From positions 24,031 through 88,030 of the forward strand of contig NZ_JBQKKT010000013.1 of the NCBI RefSeq assembly GCF_052116585.1: a stretch of 64,000 bases of DNA, written 5' to 3'. Below the pieces are notes generated by a model. The model was given only the letters and a program-made list of their open reading frames with translations. It did not search any database and had not been told where the DNA came from. The stretch is from Luteococcus sp052116585 (GTDB lineage Bacteria > Actinomycetota > Actinomycetes > Propionibacteriales > Propionibacteriaceae). The position numbers and the translations under genes were made by a program. Below, piece by piece: positions 39,521 through 47,919 of this stretch; the first letter of the stretch is position 1, and every line of letters begins with the position of its first letter.

Positions 39521-40513
39521 GTGAAACCACACCTCGTCACCACCGCCACCGCCACCGCCACCGCCCTGGCCGCCCTGCTGCTGGCCACCGGCTGCTCCGC
39601 CACCGGGGGGCGCGCCGCGGCCGAGCGCTCCGCCGCGGCCGGGGGTTGCACCAGCAACACCATGACCGTGACCCTCATCACCCACTCCGCCCCCGGCGAC
39701 GACTTCTGGGACCTCGTCCGCAAGGGTGCCGAGGACGCCGCCAAGAAGGACTGCATCAACCTGGAGTACCAGGCCCACCCCGAGGGTGCGGAGCAGGCGG
39801 CGCTGGTGAATGCCGCCGTCGACAAGAAGGTGGACGGCATCGCCGTCACCCTGTCGAAGCCCGAACAGGTGGGCGCCGCGGTGCAGGGCGCCGTGAAGGC
39901 CGGCATTCCCGTCACCGCCCTCAACGGCGGCGTCGACCAGTGGCAGAAGTTCGGTGCGGTCGGCTTCTTCGGCCAGGAGGACAAGGTGGCCGGCCAGAAG
40001 ACTGGCGAGAAGCTCAAGGCCGACGGTGCCAAGAAGGTGCTGTGCATCCTGCACGAGCAGGGCAATGTGGGCAATGAGTCGCGCTGCGCCGGTGTGAAGC
40101 AGGCGCTGCCCACCACCGAGACGCTGTACGTGGTGGGGACCGACATCGCCGACGTACAGACCAAGATCACCGCCAAACTGCAGCAGGACAAGGACATCGA
40201 CACGGTGCTCGGGCTGAAGGCCGCCGTTGCCCTGACCGCGGTGAAGTCGGTCGACGAGTCCGGTTCCAAGGCCAAGATCGCCACCTTCGACACCAATGCC
40301 GAGCTGGTCAAGGCAATCAAGGACGGCAGCATCAGTTTCGCCGTCGACCAGCAGCCCTACCTGCAGGGCTACCTGGCCGTCGACGCCCTGTGGCTCCACA
40401 ACACCAATGGCAACACCATCGGCGGCGGCACCCCCACCTTCACCGGGCCGGCCTTCGTCGACGAGTCGAATGTGGACCAGATCGCCGAGTACGCCGCGGC
40501 GGGCAAGCGATGA
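39521..40513 (+). CDS. Sugar ABC transporter substrate-binding lipoprotein
   Basis: The 330-residue protein has a lipoprotein signal (lipobox LATGC, Cys near residue 25) and a periplasmic-binding-protein-like type I fold. Motifs include VTLITHSAPGDDFWDLVRKGAEDAAKK, AVDKKVDGIAVTLSKPEQV and FAVDQQPYLQGYLAVDALWL, as in ribose/xylose/inositol binding proteins. Its start is GTG with GGAGG upstream. The early codons contain an ACCGCC microrepeat. It is followed directly by permease and ATPase genes in the order seen in frcBCA-type systems. The substrate is unknown; a monosaccharide or cyclitol is likely. Confidence 0.88.
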   Translation: MKPHLVTTATATATALAALLLATGCSATGGRAAAERSAAAGGCTSNTMTVTLITHSAPGDDFWDLVRKGAEDAAKKDCINLEYQAHPEGAEQAALVNAAVDKKVDGIAVTLSKPEQVGAAVQGAVKAGIPVTALNGGVDQWQKFGAVGFFGQEDKVAGQKTGEKLKADGAKKVLCILHEQGNVGNESRCAGVKQALPTTETLYVVGTDIADVQTKITAKLQQDKDIDTVLGLKAAVALTAVKSVDESGSKAKIATFDTNAELVKAIKDGSISFAVDQQPYLQGYLAVDALWLHNTNGNTIGGGTPTFTGPAFVDESNVDQIAEYAAAGKR

Positions 40514-41721
40514 GTGGGGAGGACAGGACCGTCAGCAGGGGTGGCGAGTCGGCGCCGCTTGCGGCCAACCACCCTCGCTCGTCCCTCGCTCGGGGGCCAG
40601 TCCCATCCACGGCCACTGCGCGGTCCGACGTCGCCACCCCTGCTGACGGGGTGTCAGAGCGGTGGGAGAACGGTGACCACCGTGGCGAACAGATGATGGA
40701 CGACCGGACTCGGCGTCGGTCCTTGGCCACCCGGTTGTTGGTGCGGCCGGAGATCGGCTCGCTGGTGGGCGGCCTGGCCATCATGATCTTCTTCCTGGCC
40801 GTCGCCCCCAGCTTCCGCAACCTCGACAATGTCGGCACGATCCTCTACCAGGCCTCGACCATCGGGATGATGGCGGTGCCGGTGGCCATGCTGATGATCG
40901 GTGGCGAGTTCGACCTGTCCGCCGGCGTGCTGGTGACCACCGCCGGGCTGGCGGCCGCACTGCTCAGCTGGTGGTTCAACCTCAACGTGTGGGTGGGCGT
41001 GCTGCTGGCCCTGCTGGTGACCCTGGCGATCGGCCTGGTCAACGGACTGTTGCTGGTGAGGACCAAACTGCCCAGCTTCCTGACCACCTTGAGCACCTTC
41101 TTCGTGCTGCAAGGAGTGAACCTGGGCGTCACCCGGTGGGTCAGCGGCAATGTCTCGTCGGCCGCGATCGACGACATGGAGGGCTGGGACTCGGCCCGCA
41201 AACTGTTCGCCTCGCAATTCGCGCTGCAGCTGGGGGAGCACACCGTCACGCTGCGGATGACCCTGCTCTTCTGGCTGCTGCTGACCATCGTCGGCGCCTG
41301 GGTGATGTTGCGAACCCGGCAGGGCAACTGGGTGCTGGCCGTCGGCGGTGACGAGGCCGCGGCCCGCGCATCGGGCGTGCCGGTGCGACGCACCAAGGTG
41401 GCGCTCTACCTGTTCGTGGCCTTCTGCGCCTGGCTCAGCGGCATGCACCTGCTCTTCGGCTATGGCGTGGTGCAGTCCGGCGAGGGCGTGGGCAAGGAGT
41501 TCATCTACATCATCGCCGCGGTGATCGGCGGCTGCCTGATGAGCGGCGGCTTCGGATCCGTCGTGGGCGCCTCCGTCGGTGCCCTGATCTATGGCATGAC
41601 CCAGTTGGGCATCAACTATGCCGGCTGGAATCCCGACTGGTTCAAGACCTTCCTGGGCGTGATGCTGCTGGCCTCCACCCTGCTGAATGTCTACCTCAAG
41701 CGAAAGGCGGAACAGCGATGA
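40510..41721 (+). CDS. Sugar ABC transporter permease (RbsC/FrcC-type), N-terminus altered by palindromic insert
   Basis: The BPD_transp_2 permease has about ten helices (AIMIFFLAVAP through LGVMLLASTLLNVYL) and the family segment GEFDLSAGVLVTTAGL. As drawn (403 residues, ATGA overlap with the binding protein) the first ~60 residues are hydrophilic and come from a palindromic insertion at 40529-40649. The ATG at 40693 (MMDDRTRRRS) would give a normal-length protein of about 342 residues, so the upstream part may be untranslated. Both starts keep the frame. Confidence 0.82.
   Translation: MSGEDRTVSRGGESAPLAANHPRSSLARGPVPSTATARSDVATPADGVSERWENGDHRGEQMMDDRTRRRSLATRLLVRPEIGSLVGGLAIMIFFLAVAPSFRNLDNVGTILYQASTIGMMAVPVAMLMIGGEFDLSAGVLVTTAGLAAALLSWWFNLNVWVGVLLALLVTLAIGLVNGLLLVRTKLPSFLTTLSTFFVLQGVNLGVTRWVSGNVSSAAIDDMEGWDSARKLFASQFALQLGEHTVTLRMTLLFWLLLTIVGAWVMLRTRQGNWVLAVGGDEAAARASGVPVRRTKVALYLFVAFCAWLSGMHLLFGYGVVQSGEGVGKEFIYIIAAVIGGCLMSGGFGSVVGASVGALIYGMTQLGINYAGWNPDWFKTFLGVMLLASTLLNVYLKRKAEQR
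40529..40649. repeat. 121-bp element with perfect 19-bp terminal inverted repeats
   Basis: CCGTCAGCAGGGGTGGCGA at 40529-40547 recurs inverted at 40631-40649. The 83-bp interior is GC-rich (CTCGCTCGTCCCTCGCTCGG) with no ORF of its own, though the permease frame reads through it. It looks like a MITE-like insertion at the start of the permease gene. Confidence 0.75.
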
Positions 41722-42572
41722 GCGGCGCGCACCATCCCCTCGACAAGCTCGGGGAGCGTGGTTCCGCCTCGTCGGAGCGCGACGTGACCACGGTGGCCGA
41801 GCCTGTCGAGGCCCCGATCCTGGAGTTGCGGGAGGCGGGGAAGTCCTATGGGAACGTCGAGGCCCTGCGCGGGGTGAACCTCGTCGCACGGGCCGGGGAG
41901 GTCACCTGTGTGCTGGGTGACAACGGTGCCGGCAAGTCGACGCTGATCAAGATCGTCGCCGGGCTTCACGAGCACACCTCCGGGGAGCTGCTGGTGGACG
42001 GTGAGCCGACGTGCTTCGGCTCACCCCGGGACGCCCAGGCGGCCGGCATCGCGACGGTCTACCAGGACCTGGCGCTGGCCCCACTGATGGCGGTCTGGCG
42101 CAACTTCTTCCTGGGCAACGAGATCACCCGCAAGCCCTTTGGCCGGCTCGACATCGACGCGATGAAACGGATCACTGATGACTCACTGACCCGGATGGGC
42201 ATCTCCATCCCCGATCTGGAGACCCCCGTCGGATCCCTCTCCGGTGGTCAGCGGCAGTGCGTCGCGATCGCCCGCGCCGTGCACTTCGGTGCCAAGGTGC
42301 TGGTGCTCGACGAGCCCACCGCCGCGCTGGGCGTGAAGCAGTCCGGCGTGGTGTTGAAGTACATCGCCAAGGCGCGCGAGGCGGGGGTGGCGGTCATCTT
42401 CATCACCCACAACCCCAACCACGCCTGGCTGGTGGGCGACCACTTCGTCGTGCTGAAGCTGGGACGGGTGAGCCTGGACGGCACCAAGAAGACGATCACG
42501 CTCGACCAGCTCACCGCCGAGATGGCCGGTGGCGCCGAGCTGGAGGCACTTGCCCACGAACTGCAGGGCTGA
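41718..42572 (+). CDS. Sugar ABC transporter ATP-binding protein (single domain)
   Basis: The 284-residue ATPase has Walker A GDNGAGKST near residue 64, Q-loop YQDLAL near 117, signature LSGGQRQ near 175 and Walker B VLVLDEPTAALG near 195. Unlike the two-domain RbsA type it has one ATPase domain, as in FrcA. About 30 N-terminal residues (HHPLDKLGERGSASS to EPVEAP) are encoded by a palindromic repeat pair and are probably not functional. It overlaps the permease by ATGA. Confidence 0.88.
   Translation: MSGAHHPLDKLGERGSASSERDVTTVAEPVEAPILELREAGKSYGNVEALRGVNLVARAGEVTCVLGDNGAGKSTLIKIVAGLHEHTSGELLVDGEPTCFGSPRDAQAAGIATVYQDLALAPLMAVWRNFFLGNEITRKPFGRLDIDAMKRITDDSLTRMGISIPDLETPVGSLSGGQRQCVAIARAVHFGAKVLVLDEPTAALGVKQSGVVLKYIAKAREAGVAVIFITHNPNHAWLVGDHFVVLKLGRVSLDGTKKTITLDQLTAEMAGGAELEALAHELQG
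41736..41813. repeat. Inverted pair of CCTCGACAAGCTCGG-type palindromes inside coding sequence
   Basis: CCCCTCGACAAGCTCGGGG (41736-41754) and GGCCGAGCCTGTCGAGGCC (41795-41813) face each other inside the first 35 codons of the ATPase gene. The same family is at 34583-34630. Confidence 0.7.
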
Positions 42573-42683
42573 AACCCCGGAGCAGTGGCGGGTCGCCGCC
42601 AGCCGCGGCCATCGTCGCTTTTTCACAGGTGCCACACAGTGGGGGGCACAGGACGGCACAGTGCCGCCACCGAGGGTGGTTGC

Positions 42684-44891
42684 ATGTCGTCATTCACTGC
42701 CCTGCGCCTGGCGGGCGGCGGTCATCGCGCCGCGCCCCCAGCCCCCACCCACCTGTCCGTCCAACCCACCTCCAGTCACCGCGTCAGCACCGGGGATGAG
42801 GGTCCCAGCCGCCTCGTGGTTCGCGCCAGCCTCGCCCTGCTGTTGCTGGGGGTGGCCGCGCTGTACCTGCTCGGCCTGTCGGCCAGCGGCTATGCCAATT
42901 CCTTCTATTCCGCCGCCGCCCAGGCCGGTTCCCAATCGTGGAAGGCGTGGTTCTTCGGCTCGCTGGATGCGGCGAACTCGATCACCGTCGACAAGCCGCC
43001 TGCCGCGCTGTGGGTGATGGGCCTGTCGGCACGACTGTTCGGCTTCAGCTCCTTCTCCTTGCTGTTGCCCCAGGCGCTGATGGGCATCGGCACCGTCGCC
43101 CTGGTGGCCGCCGCCGTGCGCCGCTGGTACGGCCACGCCGCGGGGTTGCTGGCCGGGGCACTCGTCGTGGCCACCCCCGTTGCCGCACTGATGTTCCGCT
43201 TCGACAATCCCGACGCCATGTTGACCCTCCTGATGGCGGCCGCCGCGTACTTCGTGGCCCGCGCCATCGAGACCGAACGGGGACGCCGCGCGCTGTGGTG
43301 GATGGTGGCTGCCGGCGCGGCCATCGGTCTGGCCTTCCTGACCAAGATGCTGCAGGGCATGCTCGTGCTGCCCGGATTCGTCCTGGCCTACCTGGTCGCC
43401 GCGCCGCGCAGCCTCAGGGCCCGCCTCGGGCACCTGCTTGCCGCCTTCGTCTCGATGGTCGTCTCGGCTGGCTGGTTCATCGTCCTGGTGGAGCTGTGGC
43501 CGGCCTCGGCGCGCCCCTGGATCGGTGGCTCCACCAACAACTCCGAATGGGAGCTTGCCCTGGGTTACAACGGGCTCGGCCGAATCCTGGGTGGCGCAGG
43601 CAACGGCGGTGGTGGTGGCATGGGCGGTGGCGGCTTCGGCGGCTCCGCCGGCCTGCTGCGGATGTTCAACTCGCAGTTCGGCACCGAGATCAGCTGGTTG
43701 CTGCCCGCAGCGGCGCTGTTGTTGGTGGCTGGTCTGGCGGCCCGCGGACGTGCCCCGCGCACCGACCTGCGTCGGGCCGGGCTGGTCATCTGGGGTGGGT
43801 GGCTGGTGGTCACGGCCGCAGTGCTGAGCTTCATGCAGGGCACCGTCCACAGCTACTATGCCGTCGCCCTGGTCCCGGGGATCGCTGCCAGCATTGCGAT
43901 CGGGGCAGTCGAGGCGATGCGCGCCGCTGGCCGCTCGGGGCGTCTGCACGCCGCGGTCTGGCGCAGCGTCGTGGCGCTGTCCATCGCGCTGACGGCCGGT
44001 TGGGGCTTCTGGCTGCTGGCCAGCCAGGCGCCGAGCTGGCATCCGTGGATCCGCTGGATCGCGCTCATCGGCGGTGTCGGCGGAGCCGTGACCTGGTTGG
44101 CGCTGGCATCGATTGGCTCCACGGGCTTCGTAAGGAAGGTCGCCGTCGGTGCCCTGCTGGTCGCCAGCCTGTCGGCCATCGCGCCGACCGCCTCGTGGAC
44201 CGTCGGGACCGTCACCGTGGGGCACAGTGGTTCGATGCCCGCCTCGGGCCCCGCCGGCGCCTCCGGCATGGGCCAGATGGGTGGCGGCCAGAGAGGTGGT
44301 GGCCAGAGAGGTGGTGGCCAGATGGGTGGCACCCCACCGGCCGGCGCCGACGGACAGCCGGGTGGCAGCGCGTCGAACAGTGCTGGCCAGCCCCCGTCGG
44401 GCACCCCGCCCACCGGCACCCCGCCCACCGGCACCCCGCCCACTGGCACCCCGGGCCAGGCACCCGACGGCACCTCGGCCGGCAATGCCCCCAACGGATC
44501 GTCGTCCACCTCGACGGGACAGCCCCGGGGAGGGGGCCCCGGCCTGGGCGGCAGCAGCAGCGAGGCCTTGGCCGCCGCGTTGAACCAGACCACTAGCCAG
44601 TGGTCGGCCGCGGTGATCGGTGACCAGAGCGCTGCCAGCCTGATCCTGAGCAGCGACACCGCCGTGATGAGCATCGGCGGCTGGAGCGGCACCGACGACA
44701 ACGTCACGCTGGAGCAGTTCCAGCAGTACGTCGCCGACGGGAGGATCACCTACTTCATCGTCAGTGGCCAGGGCGGCGGCCCCGGCGGTGACAGCGGTTC
44801 GGGTGCGTCCATCACCCAGTGGGTCGAGGACAACTTCAGCAGCACCACGATCGATGGCACCACCGTCTACGTGCTCACCGGCCAGGAGTGA
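42684..44891 (+). CDS. Glycosyltransferase family 39 / YkcB-like membrane mannosyltransferase
   Basis: The 735-residue protein begins with a helix (LALLLLGVAALYLLGL) and a first extracytoplasmic loop with SLDAANSITVDKPPAALW, where the Asp residues are catalytic-type in GT-C enzymes. About eleven helices reach residue ~510. The extracellular C-terminus has GQRGGGQRGGGQ and PPTGTPPTGTPPTGTP low-complexity repeats. A final domain ends in ITYFIVSGQGGG and TTIDGTTVYVLTGQE, as in YkcB-type proteins. It would move sugars from polyprenyl-phosphate carriers outside the membrane. ATG at 42684 is chosen on GAGGGTGG. A hairpin terminator follows. Confidence 0.85.
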   Translation: MSSFTALRLAGGGHRAAPPAPTHLSVQPTSSHRVSTGDEGPSRLVVRASLALLLLGVAALYLLGLSASGYANSFYSAAAQAGSQSWKAWFFGSLDAANSITVDKPPAALWVMGLSARLFGFSSFSLLLPQALMGIGTVALVAAAVRRWYGHAAGLLAGALVVATPVAALMFRFDNPDAMLTLLMAAAAYFVARAIETERGRRALWWMVAAGAAIGLAFLTKMLQGMLVLPGFVLAYLVAAPRSLRARLGHLLAAFVSMVVSAGWFIVLVELWPASARPWIGGSTNNSEWELALGYNGLGRILGGAGNGGGGGMGGGGFGGSAGLLRMFNSQFGTEISWLLPAAALLLVAGLAARGRAPRTDLRRAGLVIWGGWLVVTAAVLSFMQGTVHSYYAVALVPGIAASIAIGAVEAMRAAGRSGRLHAAVWRSVVALSIALTAGWGFWLLASQAPSWHPWIRWIALIGGVGGAVTWLALASIGSTGFVRKVAVGALLVASLSAIAPTASWTVGTVTVGHSGSMPASGPAGASGMGQMGGGQRGGGQRGGGQMGGTPPAGADGQPGGSASNSAGQPPSGTPPTGTPPTGTPPTGTPGQAPDGTSAGNAPNGSSSTSTGQPRGGGPGLGGSSSEALAAALNQTTSQWSAAVIGDQSAASLILSSDTAVMSIGGWSGTDDNVTLEQFQQYVADGRITYFIVSGQGGGPGGDSGSGASITQWVEDNFSSTTIDGTTVYVLTGQE

Positions 44892-44929
44892 CCACGGGCT
44901 GCCGACCGTCCCGCCCAGGACGATTCATC

Positions 44930-44971
44930 CTGCTCCTCGCCCCTTCCCAGGCCGTGGGGAGGGGCGAGCAG
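44930..44971 (+). terminator. Terminator after GT39 gene
   Basis: CTGCTC-ct-CGCCCCT-t-CCC (from 44930) pairs with GGG-g-AGGGGCGAGCAG (to 44971). A long imperfect GC-rich stem. Confidence 0.65.
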
Positions 44972-45045
44972 TATGCCGTGGGGCTCACAGGAAGCGCATA
45001 GGAAGCACACATGAAGCACGTAGGAAGGCCCTGTCTGATGGAGTC

Positions 45046-45270
45046 ATGAGCAACCACAACAGCAACCAGCCCTCCAAGTTCCGCCGCACCATCGCCGGTC
45101 TCGCCGCTGCTGGGGCCATCGCCCTGGGCGGGGTGGGCACCCTCAGCGCCCAGGACGCACAGGCCGCGGGCGTTCGCCAGACCTATGTGGTGCAGGCGTC
45201 CACCGTGCCGGCATCCACCGTGCAGGTGACCCAGTCCCCGGTGACCCAGGACCCGAAGCGCACCCGCTGA
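45046..45270 (+). CDS. Small secreted peptide, unknown function
   Basis: The 74-residue product has an Arg-containing N-region (SKFRRT), a hydrophobic core (IAGLAAAGAIALGGVGTL) and a likely signal-peptidase site after AQDAQAAG near residue 42. The mature part is only about 30 residues, Val/Gln/Thr-rich (VVQASTVPASTVQVTQSP), with a basic end (DPKRTR). The ATG at 45046 is the only plausible start. I do not recognise it. Confidence 0.6.
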   Translation: MSNHNSNQPSKFRRTIAGLAAAGAIALGGVGTLSAQDAQAAGVRQTYVVQASTVPASTVQVTQSPVTQDPKRTR

Positions 45271-45330
45271 GCAGGGCGGCTGGTCCGCTACCACCTCATC
45301 CCATCGGCAAGGCCGTGGCAGAGTGGGCCC

Positions 45331-46587
45331 GTGCGCGCCCCCGACCTGTACCGACGACTGTTCTGGCCGATCCTTGCGCCCTCCATGTTGCTGGGCATCG
45401 GCAACGGTGCGATCATCCCCGTGCAGGTGCTGGCCGCCATGCAGTTGGGCGCCTCGGGATCGCTCGCCGCCTTGATCGTCGCCATCGTCGGCGGGATCGG
45501 GCTGGCCACCACCATGCCTGCGGGCCGCCTCATCGACCGCTTCGGCGACCAGCGCGCAATGCTGCTGGCCACCACCATCGTCGCGGTCTGCACCGCCGTT
45601 ACCATCGGAGCACTCCTGTGGGCGCGGGAAGGGGCGTTGACGCTCTTCATGGCCGCTGCCTTCCTTCGCGCTCCCGCCATGAACATCTTCAGCCTGGCCC
45701 GGCAGGCATATACCGCCGAACACGTCGCCCCGCACGAGGTGGGGCGGGCCATGACCGCGCTGGGTGGCACCATGCGCGTCGGCAACCTCGTCGGCCCCCT
45801 GGTGGGCGGCCTGCTGCTGCTGGCGCTGCCGTTGTGGAGCGTCTACGTCCTGAGCATCCTGTGCGCGGTCGTGGCCACCATGATCCTGTTCAATCCGACG
45901 CGCGGGGAACTCCTCGACCTTCCGGCCGACAGCCCCGCAGCCCTTGGCAGTGCCCAGCTCGATCCCTCCCGCAAGGGCCGCGACGCGATGCCCGGTGTGC
46001 GCTGGGGCGCGGTCTTCCTGGCGGGTATCGCGATGATCGCGCTGGCCGTGGCCCGCGTCGCACAGCCCGTCGTGGTGCAGCTGTGGGGTGTGCACATCGG
46101 CCTGAGCGAATCGGCCATCTCGCTCGTGATCGCCGTCGGTGCTGCCATCGAGATCGTCATGATGTTCCCCGGCGGGTACCTGAAGGACCGACTGGGACGC
46201 TCCGTCATCCTCGTGGTCTGCCTGGCTGTCTACGGCACGGGCTTCCTGCTGTTGGTGCCCTTCACCCACTGGGCGGGCACGCCCGGCATGGTGACCGCCG
46301 TGGTCGTGATGGCCATCGGGAACGGCCTGGGGGCCGGGGTCTTCATGACGGTGGGCGCCGATCTCAGCCCCACCGAGGGCCGAGGTCGCTTCTTGGGCAT
46401 CTGGGCCCTGTTCAGCAATGTCGGGATCCTGGGCGGCCCCTTGCTCATCTCGGCCTTGGTGGCGACGGCAAGTGTGCAGGCCGCCGTCGTCGCAATCGGT
46501 GGCATTGCCGTGGCCGGTGCCGTCTGGACCATGGTCTTCGCCACTCGGATCGGCCTTCCGAAGGGGATCGGGCGAGTGCGCGACTGA
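45331..46587 (+). CDS. MFS transporter
   Basis: The 418-residue protein has about twelve helices. The loop 2-3 MFS signature is MPAGRLIDRFGDQRAM (near residue 65), and a second copy lies in FPGGYLKDRLGRS (near residue 280). It starts with GTG. It most resembles drug/metabolite exporters; the substrate is unknown. It is monocistronic and ends at a perfect 13-bp hairpin shared with the convergent oxidoreductase gene. Confidence 0.82.
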   Translation: MRAPDLYRRLFWPILAPSMLLGIGNGAIIPVQVLAAMQLGASGSLAALIVAIVGGIGLATTMPAGRLIDRFGDQRAMLLATTIVAVCTAVTIGALLWAREGALTLFMAAAFLRAPAMNIFSLARQAYTAEHVAPHEVGRAMTALGGTMRVGNLVGPLVGGLLLLALPLWSVYVLSILCAVVATMILFNPTRGELLDLPADSPAALGSAQLDPSRKGRDAMPGVRWGAVFLAGIAMIALAVARVAQPVVVQLWGVHIGLSESAISLVIAVGAAIEIVMMFPGGYLKDRLGRSVILVVCLAVYGTGFLLLVPFTHWAGTPGMVTAVVVMAIGNGLGAGVFMTVGADLSPTEGRGRFLGIWALFSNVGILGGPLLISALVATASVQAAVVAIGGIAVAGAVWTMVFATRIGLPKGIGRVRD

Positions 46588-46608
46588 ACTCCACGAGTCC
46601 CCGCAATG

Positions 46609-46643
46609 CTCGACGTCGCGACCCGGGGGATCGCGACGTCGAG
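46609..46643. terminator. Bidirectional terminator between MFS and oxidoreductase genes
   Basis: CTCGACGTCGCGA (46609-46621) and TCGCGACGTCGAG (46631-46643) are perfect 13-bp arms between convergent genes. Confidence 0.75.
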
Positions 46644-46679
46644 GACACACGGTCAGGTAAGAACCAACGGTCCGGGGGA

Positions 46680-47879
46680 TCAGCCCTTCGGGAAGGCGAA
46701 GGTGGTGGGGACGGCCACCGTGGGTACGTCAATCCAGCGCTTCGCGGTGGCGGATTCCACGATCGCCTCGTCGGCGGCGGCCGCCAGCCAGGCGTCGCCA
46801 GCACTCGGGGCGTGTTGCTGGCCGGAAAGCACCGACTCGATGAACTGGGAGGCCTCGATCACCTTCAGGTCGTCGAAGCTCATCGTCTGGCCGGGGCCGG
46901 GCTGGAAGCGGGCGAAGTCACCATCCTCCATCCCGGTCATTGCGGTGGTGTAACCCGTCGCCGGACCCTCGCCCCGGATGAGCAGTTGCAGGTCCTGCGG
47001 GTGCGTGAAGCTCCAGCGAGCAGATCCCTCGGTGCCATAGATCTCGACAACGTACTCGGCGCGGGGGCCCACGGCCACACGGCTGGACTCGAAGGTGCCG
47101 ACGATTCCGTTCTCGAAGGTGGCCAGGACCGCGACGTAGTCCTCATTCTCGACGGGGCCGCTCTCGTCGGACAGCTCCACCTTGGCGTGGCCCACACCGG
47201 TGGTCAGCGGGATGGGCCGCTCGGTGATGAAGGTGTCGGTCAGGCCGGAGACGGAGGTGACTCGCTGTCCGGTGACCCACTGGGCCAGGTCCACGCCGTG
47301 CGACATCAGGTCACCAACCACACCCGCACCCGCCTTCTCGCGGCTGTAGCGCCAGGTGAGCGGGCCGTCGGGGGCAGACGCGTAGTCTGCGATCAGCCAC
47401 ACGCGCACATTGGTCACCCGGCCCAGTCGTCCGGTGCGCACCAGTTCGCGCATGCGCTCCACCGCGGGCTCGTGACGGTAGTTGAAGCCGACGGCGGTGA
47501 CCAGGCCCGCCTGCTGGGCGCCCTCGGCGATCTCGCGTGACTGCTGCGCGCTGACGCCCATTGGCTTTTCGATCCAGAAGGGCTTTCCAGTCTTGATGGC
47601 GGCCATGGCGATCTCGTGGTGTAGGAAGTTTGGCGCGCAGATGGAAACGGCCTCCACTGCCGGGTCGTCGATCACCTCGTGGTAGTCGGCCACGGCCCGT
47701 TCGAAGCCGTACTGCTCCACGGCGGCCTGCTGATTCGACTCCACCGGGTCTGCGCACACCACCAGCCGGGGCCTCACCCCAAGCTCTGGGTAGCGCATGG
47801 GCAGGGCAGCGTAGGCAGCGGCGTGCAGCCGCCCCATCCAGCCGAGGGAGACGACGCCGATTCCGAGTTCGCGGGTCAT
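46680..47879 (-). CDS. Gfo/Idh/MocA-family sugar or cyclitol dehydrogenase
   Basis: The 399-residue enzyme has GVVSLGWMGRLHAAAY at residues 8-23, FWIEKPMGVS near 100 (catalytic EKP) and GAGVVGDLMSHGVDLAQWVTG near 185. ATG at 47879 has AAAGGAAG upstream. It is the last gene of a three-gene minus-strand operon (iolG-like, TauE-like, this gene). Its place beside the inositol locus suggests oxidation of an inositol isomer or glycoside, but this is inference. Confidence 0.82.
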   Translation of the reverse strand: MTRELGIGVVSLGWMGRLHAAAYAALPMRYPELGVRPRLVVCADPVESNQQAAVEQYGFERAVADYHEVIDDPAVEAVSICAPNFLHHEIAMAAIKTGKPFWIEKPMGVSAQQSREIAEGAQQAGLVTAVGFNYRHEPAVERMRELVRTGRLGRVTNVRVWLIADYASAPDGPLTWRYSREKAGAGVVGDLMSHGVDLAQWVTGQRVTSVSGLTDTFITERPIPLTTGVGHAKVELSDESGPVENEDYVAVLATFENGIVGTFESSRVAVGPRAEYVVEIYGTEGSARWSFTHPQDLQLLIRGEGPATGYTTAMTGMEDGDFARFQPGPGQTMSFDDLKVIEASQFIESVLSGQQHAPSAGDAWLAAAADEAIVESATAKRWIDVPTVAVPTTFAFPKG

Positions 47880-47919
47880 GGGACTTCCTTTCATTGGGGT
47901 AGATTGACGCGACAGTGCG

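Noticed and set aside
38705..40399. 564-residue version of the GntR regulator
   Set aside because: The extra N-terminal part runs antisense through the substrate-binding-protein gene and across the promoter; the winged helix starts normally from 39445.
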